Part shown: one piece after another, positions 7,279 to 12,645 of the stretch
How the letters are laid out: every line of letters starts with the position of its first letter
Position numbering within the stretch: the first letter of the stretch is position 1
DNA from: Saprospiraceae bacterium
GTDB lineage: Bacteria; Bacteroidota; Bacteroidia; Chitinophagales; Saprospiraceae
Assembly (NCBI GenBank): GCA_029262975.1
Contig: JAJCYJ010000625.1
Location: 1 to 14,101, forward strand
Length of the DNA stretch: 14,101 nt
Reading direction: 5' to 3'
The notes under the pieces: generated by a model
The model's database searches: none
Told to the model about the DNA's origin: nothing
Seen by the model: the letters and a program-made list of their open reading frames with translations, nothing else
Position numbers and translations under genes: made by a program

Positions 7279-7629
7279 CTACATATTGCAATTGCAATTC
7301 TCGAGACATTCTATGATAAGAGAAATATCCCGCTCTTTAAGACTATAAAAGATATTGCGTCCTTCTCTTTTTGAAGAAAGCAACCCTTTCAATTTCATAT
7401 TTTGCAGATGATGTGAGGTTAAAGATTGTTCGGTGCCTAATGCTTCGCAGATCTGTGAAACTGAAAGACGTGGATGCACCTCAAGTTCGCGGATCACACC
7501 TAGCCTCACTGGATGCGCCACTGTCTTGAGAATATAGGCGATTCGCTCTAACTTTTCTGCGTCCGCTACATTGATTCTACCTCCGGATACCTGCTCACTC
7601 ATACAACAAACATATGAAAATATGATCAT
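7279..7629 (-). CDS. ArsR/SmtB-family transcriptional regulator, probable sulfur-responsive repressor
   Basis: 116 residues from ATG 7629, or 107 from the ATG at 7602. The later start seems likelier because the palindromic operator candidate lies on the first ATG. The fold is a winged helix of the ArsR family: AHPVRLGVIRELE (38-50), LSVSQICEALGTEQSLTSHHL as recognition region (55-75), then KREGRNIFYSL for the wing (87-97). C61 sits in the helix that carries the metal or thiol site in several ArsR proteins, and the tail has C108, C112 and C114. A cysteine pair linking these helices would suit a persulfide sensor like SqrR/BigR, but the positions are not the same and arsenite or another thiophilic metal is an alternative. 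It lies upstream of the dioxygenase gene on the same strand with 235 bases between. Family firm, signal inferred. Confidence 0.88.
   Translation of the reverse strand: MIIFSYVCCMSEQVSGGRINVADAEKLERIAYILKTVAHPVRLGVIRELEVHPRLSVSQICEALGTEQSLTSHHLQNMKLKGLLSSKREGRNIFYSLKERDISLIIECLENCNCNM
7610..7629. promoter_or_regulatory. Candidate autoregulatory operator at the regulator start
   Basis: The minus strand carries the same 20-base motif as 7094-7113 (17 of 20 identical), with ATGATCAT as perfect 8-base palindrome and CATAT-N4-ATATG as an adjoining inverted repeat. It covers the first possible ATG of the ArsR-family gene and precedes the second at 7602, consistent with negative autoregulation if the second ATG is used. 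Confidence 0.42.
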
Positions 7630-7772
7630 GTAAATTGGAAGTAGGTGGTAATTCCTATAGATAAGTGTTGTCCTGAAGTTCCTGAAGGCATCTCATATAG
7701 CCTTTCTGTCCTAAGAAAAGATGCTTCAGAATTGTCCTTGTTCTTATGAATTAATTGACTAAATGTCACATT
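7626..7772 (-). pseudogene. Possible C-terminal remnant of an outer-membrane beta-barrel gene
   Basis: An open stretch of 48 codons without a start, bounded by a TGA at 7773-7775 and ending in a TGA that overlaps the first possible ATG of the regulator. It reads SEASFLRTERLYEMPSGTSG then QHLSIGITTYFQFT. The close, with alternating hydrophobic and aromatic residues, looks like the last strand of an outer-membrane barrel. No intact upstream frame connects to it, so if real it is a decayed tail. The resemblance is by eye and could be chance. Confidence 0.22.
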
Positions 7773-8142
7773 TCAGTATTAAGGGATTTGCCACCACTCA
7801 GTTACGTCGTCAATCCTTAAAAATAGTCAGAGAAGATATAAGTTGATTCATCCATGATCAATTAGGAGCTATATCTATCAGTGAAATATATATTTGCGCA
7901 TTTACATACTATTGCAAGCGAATTCAGACCAATCATCCATGAAAACTCGTCTTTATACCTACACATAATCGATTTTGAAAAATCCATCAGTCACTACCCC
8001 TGTGGTTTTGAGACCTCTCAAATAATTTGAAATATAAAAGCTCAATGGACGGCCGAACTAAATAGAAAGAAGGATTGCTTACATTCGGATTTTAAAACTT
8101 AATCATTACTTCAATATCGAAATTCATGAACCATATCATTAA
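7630..8142. other. Divergent intergenic region
   Basis: 513 bases between the minus-strand regulator and the plus-strand hypothetical gene. Apart from the possible barrel remnant at 7626-7772, I see no gene. TTTGAG-N4-CTCAAA forms a small hairpin at 8007-8022. No exact TAnnTTTG box was found for the rightward genes; the nearest, TAATTTG at 8023-8029, is one base short. Confidence 0.4.
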
Positions 8143-8150
8143 ATGAATTT
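8120..8150 (+). promoter_or_regulatory. Inverted repeat covering the start codon of the hypothetical gene
   Basis: AAATTCAT at 8120-8127 is exactly complementary to ATGAATTT at 8143-8150, which includes the ATG, with a 15-base loop. In RNA this would hide the start codon. AT-only pairing makes it weak, so a regulatory role is only a suggestion. Confidence 0.25.
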
Positions 8151-8814
8151 ACAAAAGATAAACCAACACATCTTAGAATATAAAAAGCTCATTAATGATC
8201 CTGAATACGATGGATGGTATTTATGGGAAGGTGTTCATAATTGCCAACAAAATTGGAATATAGATGCGATTGATTTTGGAGCCATGTACCGCAAATGTTT
8301 TGATACGAATGCAATTCTCTGGCAACTCGATCATTACAATCCGGTCAAAGCCATGATAAATTATATCAATATAAATGAGGACCTGGCTCGTGCTATGTTT
8401 AAAGATTTATTCAATGAGCAGAAAGAAATCACCGGACGTATCAGCAGGTTTATTTTTCAATGTGATGAATTTTATAAAATCGACAGGCAGTCCAGGGAGA
8501 AAGTATTGTCACATGAGCATGGCGACAAAAGAATGATCTTCGTTTACCTGGCATTTCGCTATCCTGAGAAATATTCATTATTTGACTTTCAATCATTCAG
8601 AACATTTTTACAAGAAATCGGAAGTGCACAAACACTACAAATTCAGGATACTGATCGATTTATAAAAGTATGCCGTACACTGGCTATACTAATTGCAAAA
8701 GATGATGATTTAATTCAATTGGTAAATCAACACATTTCACCGACCACTAATGGAGCCTTATATCCGATGCTCCTTGTGTATGAAATATACCAACGCACGG
8801 TTTTAAAAGAATAA
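8143..8814 (+). CDS. Conserved hypothetical protein resembling the N-terminal domain of McrB-like ATPases
   Basis: 223 residues from ATG 8143, no signal peptide or membrane segment, mostly helical and rich in aromatic residues. WEGVHNCQQNWNIDAIDFGAMY (28-49), AMFKDLFNEQKEITGRISRF (84-103) and MIFVYLAFRYPEKY (131-144) resemble, from memory, the region that precedes the AAA+ domain in McrB-type proteins of Bacteroidota (pattern W-x-A-x-K-x-F-x-x-x-W-D-I-D ... ERI ... D-R-x-I-x-V-Y-L-x-F-R-Y-P). Here nothing follows: no Walker motif is present and the stop at 8814 leads within 23 bases to a dehydrogenase gene. Free-standing relatives in this phylum probably exist. A role in defence is not shown; the domain may serve as a general recognition module. 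Function unknown. Confidence 0.75.
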   Translation: MNLQKINQHILEYKKLINDPEYDGWYLWEGVHNCQQNWNIDAIDFGAMYRKCFDTNAILWQLDHYNPVKAMINYININEDLARAMFKDLFNEQKEITGRISRFIFQCDEFYKIDRQSREKVLSHEHGDKRMIFVYLAFRYPEKYSLFDFQSFRTFLQEIGSAQTLQIQDTDRFIKVCRTLAILIAKDDDLIQLVNQHISPTTNGALYPMLLVYEIYQRTVLKE

Positions 8815-8837
8815 TTTGAAAATATAAAGAATCATAA

Positions 8838-9608
8838 ATGAATATTAAAAACAAAGTGGCAGTTGTCACTGGAGGGGCTTCTGGGTTAGGAGAAGCGACC
8901 GTCAGAAGTTTAGTCAACATGGGTGCTAAAGTGGCCGTATTAGATCTCAATGAAGAACGCGGTCATGCCCTGGTCAAAGAATTGGGCAGTGCTCATCTCT
9001 TTTTTGATAAAGCCGATGTCACAAGTGAAAACCAGGTCCAGGATGTATTGGCCCGAACTATAAAAACATATGGCCGTCTCGACATTTGTATTAACTGTGC
9101 CGGAATCGGTGTAGGTATTAAGACGGTCGGAAAAGAAGGCCCTCATCCACTGGACTTATTTAAAAAAGTGATCAATATCAACCTGATCGGCACATTCAAT
9201 GTATTGCGATTAGCCGCTGAATTAATGCAACAGAATGATCCCGATCGGGAAGGAGAACGAGGTGTCATCATTAATACAGCAAGTGTAGCAGCTTTTGATG
9301 GTCAGGTGGGGCAGGTCGCATATGCCGCCTCTAAAGGAGGGATTGTGGGAATGACCCTGCCAATAGCCAGGGATTTGTCCCGCCAGGGTATCCGGTGTGT
9401 AACCATTGCACCAGGCTTATTTCACACTCCGTTATTTGATTCACTGCCTAAAGAAGCCTATGATTCGCTTTGTGCACAGGTCCCTTTTCCAGCCAGGTTG
9501 GGAAAACCTTCTGAATATGCCTTGATGGTACAATCAATAATAGAAAATACAATGCTGAACGGAGAAACGATCAGATTGGATGGGGCGATCAGAATGGCTC
9601 CAAGATAA
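8838..9608 (+). CDS. Short-chain dehydrogenase, HSD10-like (type II 3-hydroxyacyl-CoA dehydrogenase)
   Basis: 256 residues from ATG 8838, classical SDR length. TGGASGLG (11-18) is the dinucleotide glycine motif, D36 at the end of the second strand (VAVLDLN) points to NAD rather than NADP, and NCAG (86-89) and N115 complete the cofactor side. The catalytic set is S149, Y162 and K166 (INTASVAAF, YAASK). APGLFHTPLF (191-200) and the end GETIRLDGAIRMAPR match closely the 17-beta-HSD10 / 2-methyl-3-hydroxybutyryl-CoA dehydrogenase group, which acts in isoleucine and fatty-acid breakdown. It lies 23 bases after the hypothetical gene, so the two are probably one transcript, although no functional tie is evident. 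SDR is certain; the acyl-CoA substrate is inferred from overall likeness. Confidence 0.93.
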   Translation: MNIKNKVAVVTGGASGLGEATVRSLVNMGAKVAVLDLNEERGHALVKELGSAHLFFDKADVTSENQVQDVLARTIKTYGRLDICINCAGIGVGIKTVGKEGPHPLDLFKKVININLIGTFNVLRLAAELMQQNDPDREGERGVIINTASVAAFDGQVGQVAYAASKGGIVGMTLPIARDLSRQGIRCVTIAPGLFHTPLFDSLPKEAYDSLCAQVPFPARLGKPSEYALMVQSIIENTMLNGETIRLDGAIRMAPR

Positions 9609-9647
9609 TGAAATGAAAGGCTTGGCAAAGGATCTTAAACCAGTTGC

Positions 9648-9681
9648 GGGTTACCAGCCTTGGGTTACGGGTTATGGGTTA
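9648..9681 (+). repeat. GGGTTA repeat, possible G-quadruplex
   Basis: Four copies of GGGTTA, at 9648-9653, 9662-9667, 9669-9674 and 9676-9681; the last three have a 7-base period. Four GGG runs with loops of 11, 4 and 4 bases could form a quadruplex on the plus strand. Confidence 0.55.
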
Positions 9682-9806
9682 AATCGAAAACTGGCCACAA
9701 AAACTAAAAAAAAGTTTCGGGCTTCGGGTTGTGTGACGGTGTGGGGATCTTGTGTGCGTACATGGGCTTACTGCGATGAAGAGGTACACATCACACCCAC
9801 ACTTGA

Positions 9807-9827
9807 CATTGGGTCTCGTACCCATTG
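9807..9827. repeat. Hairpin CATTGGGT-N5-ACCCATTG
   Basis: Eight-base arms with one T-T mismatch and a five-base loop (ctcgt), in the middle of the repeat-rich intergenic stretch. No U-tract follows, so it is not a typical terminator. Confidence 0.4.
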
Positions 9828-10056
9828 CTCCACACACTCACTCACAATCCATCGGGAATGAAACTCGCTGTCATGTAATCCTGATCAAGCACGTAATTAC
9901 AATTCATGACCACGCGCTCCAAACACGAACAACCCGCAACTTGGCAACTCGAAACCCGGAACTGGAAACCAAAGTCTGATGGCGCCTGCCCTGGGTTATC
10001 CTTTTATACCGTGTTACAATCATGGATATCTGCCATGAAGTTGTACTTTGCCATTT

Positions 10057-11193
10057 ATGAAAATGAGCGTTTCTATTATCTCTTTTATATGCTGCTCACT
10101 ACTGCTGTCTTTTCTTTTTTCTTGCAAGGATAATGTAGCATCGGATAAAAATGATGAACAACATGAACCTACTTATTCATATAGCCATCCTATTCCATTT
10201 TCACCTCAACATTATGTTTGCCAACAAACGAATAACGAAATAATCATTGATGGAAGACTTGATGAAAAGGCCTGGGAGCACATAGGGTGGACTGATTTAT
10301 TTGTAGACATTGAAGGGAACCTAAAAGAAAAACCGTCATTACAAACCAAGGCGAAGATGACTTGGGATACAAGTTATTTTTACATAGCTGCCATCCTGTA
10401 TGAACCTCATATTTGGGCGACACTTACACAACGCGATGCCATCATGTACCATGACGATGACTTTGAAATATTCATAGACCCTGATGGCGATGGTCATAAT
10501 TATTTTGAATTTGAAATGAATGCTTTCAATGCTATTTGGGATTTATATATGTTGTATCCTTACTATATAGATGATGAAAGAAATTACATTATGAATTGGG
10601 ATATACGGGGTATCCGAACAGCAGTGCATATAGAAGGAACCATCAATAACCCATCTGATATAGATAAGTATTGGAGTGTGGAGGTAGCTATACCCTGGGA
10701 GACATTTTCTGATTTTAAAAAAGGGCCCGACAGACCGATGGATGGGGATCAATGGCGCATCAACTTTTCACGTGTAGATTGGACCGTTGACGTAGAAAAT
10801 GGAAAATATATTAAGATAAAAAATGATCAAGGAAAGACACTTCCCGAAGACAATTGGGTGTGGTCTCCGACAGGCTATATCAATATGCACAAACCTGAAG
10901 TGTGGGGATATCTACAATTTGAATCCTCTCCTGGCTCATCATTTAATTATAAGGATGACGAAAATATAAAATGGGGCTTATGGCAAATCTATTACCAGGT
11001 ACGTGATTGCAAGAAAGATAAAGGGGTCAATTGCGAATTAGAAAATATAAGTATCCCAAATATTGAAATCAAAGCTTATGATTTCAAACCTCAATTAGTC
11101 AACCATCCCTTTGGATTTACTATTAGCTGTACATCAATGGATGGCAGTACGATCACATTAAATGAAAAAGGAAAAATTCAATATATTAATTGA
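10057..11193 (+). CDS. Secreted lipoprotein with CBM9-like carbohydrate-binding domain
   Basis: 378 residues if the ATG at 10057 is used; a TTG at 10048 in frame would add three. The N-terminus MKMSVSIISFICCSLLL runs into LFSC, a lipobox with the lipidated cysteine at 23, so it is a lipoprotein of the cell envelope. EIIIDGRLDEKAWEHIGWTD (about 61-80), then TKAKMTWDTSYFYIAAIL and DDFEIFIDPDGDGHNYFEFEMNA, are the hallmarks of CBM9/DOMON-like beta-sandwich domains that bind sugar ends: the DGxxDExxW opening, the two-strand core and the DxDGD calcium-like loop. The rest (from about 285) has no family I recognise. It is followed after 72 bases by a glycoside-hydrolase-like lipoprotein on the same strand, suggesting joint work on an outside glycan. 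Sugar specificity cannot be read. Confidence 0.85.
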   Translation: MKMSVSIISFICCSLLLSFLFSCKDNVASDKNDEQHEPTYSYSHPIPFSPQHYVCQQTNNEIIIDGRLDEKAWEHIGWTDLFVDIEGNLKEKPSLQTKAKMTWDTSYFYIAAILYEPHIWATLTQRDAIMYHDDDFEIFIDPDGDGHNYFEFEMNAFNAIWDLYMLYPYYIDDERNYIMNWDIRGIRTAVHIEGTINNPSDIDKYWSVEVAIPWETFSDFKKGPDRPMDGDQWRINFSRVDWTVDVENGKYIKIKNDQGKTLPEDNWVWSPTGYINMHKPEVWGYLQFESSPGSSFNYKDDENIKWGLWQIYYQVRDCKKDKGVNCELENISIPNIEIKAYDFKPQLVNHPFGFTISCTSMDGSTITLNEKGKIQYIN

Positions 11194-11265
11194 AAATAAT
11201 AAGAATCATTTCAACATGAATTTCTATAAATAATCAGATCTGCAACAACCAATAAAATTAAAAAA

Positions 11266-12405
11266 TTGAAAAGAAAAAAATTTATAAAAATATTAGGAAG
11301 TGCCGGGATCGGGCTCTCGATAAGTTCACTTGCACAGTCTTGTACTCCACCTAAAGTCTCAAAAATAAAAAAAGGCCTGCCTAATTATTGGATCTGGATG
11401 CGCCCGTCATCAGAGAAATCAGATGACGACTTTAAGAGCGAATTTGCAGATATCAGAAGTATGGGTATCGAAGCTGTCTTGCCACAAATTTATGCCAGCA
11501 ACAAGGCATTATTTAATATAGAAGGATATGAGACGGAGACGCCATTGCTTGAGCGATTAATACCACTTGCACACGAGGCAGGTCTTCAGATACATGCCTG
11601 GATGTGGACGATGCCATGTAACAACCCCAGGATCATAAGCGAACATCCGGACTGGTATGCTGTAAATAGAAAAAATGAACCTGCACATGCTCATCTCGCT
11701 TATGTGGATTATTATAAATTTCTTTGCCCACGAAAAACTGATGTAAGAGAATTCGTTCAGCACAGGGTCAAAGCATTAGCTAATATTTCGGATCTCGATG
11801 GTATTCATCTGGATTATGTGCGACTTCCAGATGTAATCCTGGCAGAAGCTTTACAACCTAATTACAATATTGTGCAGGATCAGGAATATCCTGAATATGA
11901 CTATTGCTATTGCAAGACATGCAGGGATGCTTATAAAGACAAATCGGGCATTGATCCAATGGAAATACAAGATCCTGCCAATGACAAAGATTGGTACCAA
12001 TTCAGATATGATGCCGTCGTGGATATGGTCAATGATTATTTGGTACCCGCTGCCAGGAATAAAGACAAACTTATAACCGCTGCTGTATTCCCCAATTGGG
12101 AAAGTGTGCGGCAACAGTGGCACAAATTTGATCTGGATGCCTTTCTACCCATGCTATACCAGGGATTCTACAATGAAGATATTGATTGGATAGGAGCAGA
12201 AACAAAGAAGGCAATAGGACGTCTGAATAATAACAAACCAATATATAGTGGAATGTTCCTGCCTCATTTGAAGACACCAGCAGAATTAGAAAAAGCAGTG
12301 CAGTCAGCCAAAGACGGCGGCGCAAAAGGGTTTGCACTTTTTTCTTATAATGACCTGAATGAAGAGATGAAGGAAGGAGTCAGATCCGTAATCCTCAGGC
12401 AATAA
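11266..12405 (+). CDS. Glycoside-hydrolase-like TIM-barrel lipoprotein (GHL10-type)
   Basis: 379 residues. The start appears to be TTG at 11266, since the next in-frame methionine (residue 45) would remove the signal peptide. KRKKFIKILGSAGIGLSIS then SLAQSC resembles a Tat-like signal with KRKK instead of twin arginine and a relaxed lipobox at C26. After this, WIWMRPSSEKSDDDFKSEF opens a barrel of the hypothetical glycosyl-hydrolase (GHL) type: AVLPQIYA (70-77), LQIHAWMWTMPC (107-118), DGIHLDYVRLP (178-188) with acidic residues D178 and D183 on strand ends, then YDYCYCKTCRDAY with C214, C216 and C219, seen in related families. GVDR-like later strands end in ALFSYNDL. Substrate is unknown; classification to GHL10 rather than a sister family is by eye. 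The operon partner is the CBM9-like lipoprotein just upstream. Confidence 0.82.
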   Translation: MKRKKFIKILGSAGIGLSISSLAQSCTPPKVSKIKKGLPNYWIWMRPSSEKSDDDFKSEFADIRSMGIEAVLPQIYASNKALFNIEGYETETPLLERLIPLAHEAGLQIHAWMWTMPCNNPRIISEHPDWYAVNRKNEPAHAHLAYVDYYKFLCPRKTDVREFVQHRVKALANISDLDGIHLDYVRLPDVILAEALQPNYNIVQDQEYPEYDYCYCKTCRDAYKDKSGIDPMEIQDPANDKDWYQFRYDAVVDMVNDYLVPAARNKDKLITAAVFPNWESVRQQWHKFDLDAFLPMLYQGFYNEDIDWIGAETKKAIGRLNNNKPIYSGMFLPHLKTPAELEKAVQSAKDGGAKGFALFSYNDLNEEMKEGVRSVILRQ

Positions 12406-12493
12406 CTAATACGTTGAGCAGTTGTCAAATAAACTCGTAATCATCAATTGTTTTTAAGAATCAGAGAATTTTGTATTTATGAGAACAGATCAT

Positions 12494-12513
12494 AGCTCTG
12501 AAGGAGCTTTTTT
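12494..12513 (+). terminator. Probable rho-independent terminator of the glycoside-hydrolase-like gene
   Basis: AGCTC-TGAAG-GAGCT hairpin (12494-12508) followed by six T (12508-12513), 89 bases after the stop at 12405. The five-base stem is short but the T-run is good. It is also the first of three successive hairpins, so it could belong to a repeat cluster. Confidence 0.55.
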
Positions 12514-12518
12514 CTATC

Positions 12519-12541
12519 AGCCAGGGATGCAATCCCTGGTT
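12519..12541. repeat. Hairpin CCAGGGAT-GCA-ATCCCTGG
   Basis: Perfect eight-base arms at 12521-12528 and 12532-12539 with a three-base loop, extended by a G-T and an A-T pair. No T-run on either strand, so it is not a simple terminator; it has the look of a REP-type palindrome. Confidence 0.6.
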
Positions 12542-12557
12542 CGAAATTGCAGTTTGT

Positions 12558-12600
12558 TTAGAATTGGCAGGATTTTTATGAAAAATAATGCCAATTCTAA
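12558..12600. repeat. 43-base near-perfect palindrome between convergent genes
   Basis: Outer arms TTAGAATTGGCA (12558-12569) and TGCCAATTCTAA (12589-12600) are perfectly complementary. Inside, after a 2x2 mismatch, ATTTTT (12572-12577) pairs with AAAAAT (12581-12586) around an ATG loop. It lies 45 bases after the stop of the minus-strand repeat protein and could stop transcription in both directions, or be a mobile palindromic repeat. Confidence 0.7.
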
Positions 12601-12645
12601 TTAATGTAATATGATTTAACCACTCAAGGAGTTAACTAGTATTCT

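Larger units (their letters stand above)
9609..10056. other. Non-coding stretch with G-rich repeats and inverted-repeat ends
   Basis: 448 bases with no believable gene; open frames here have low-complexity, unrecognisable products and one merely overlaps the end of the dehydrogenase. Base use differs from the surroundings: the left half is rich in GGG and GTGTG on the plus strand, the right half in CCC and CACAC. AGTTGCGGGTT at 9642-9652 recurs inverted at 9931-9941. A hairpin lies at 9807-9827. The whole may be a non-autonomous repeat or an expanded degenerate intergenic repeat. Confidence 0.5.

Noticed and set aside
9648..9941. CRISPR array or telomere-like tract
   Set aside because: Repeat units are 6-7 bases, not spaced by unique spacers, and the GGGTTA count is too low; better described as a small repeat.
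9580..9979. Short plus-strand frames (93 and 75 codons) after the dehydrogenase
   Set aside because: They overlap the dehydrogenase end or each other, and consist of translated G-rich and C-rich repeats with no domain.
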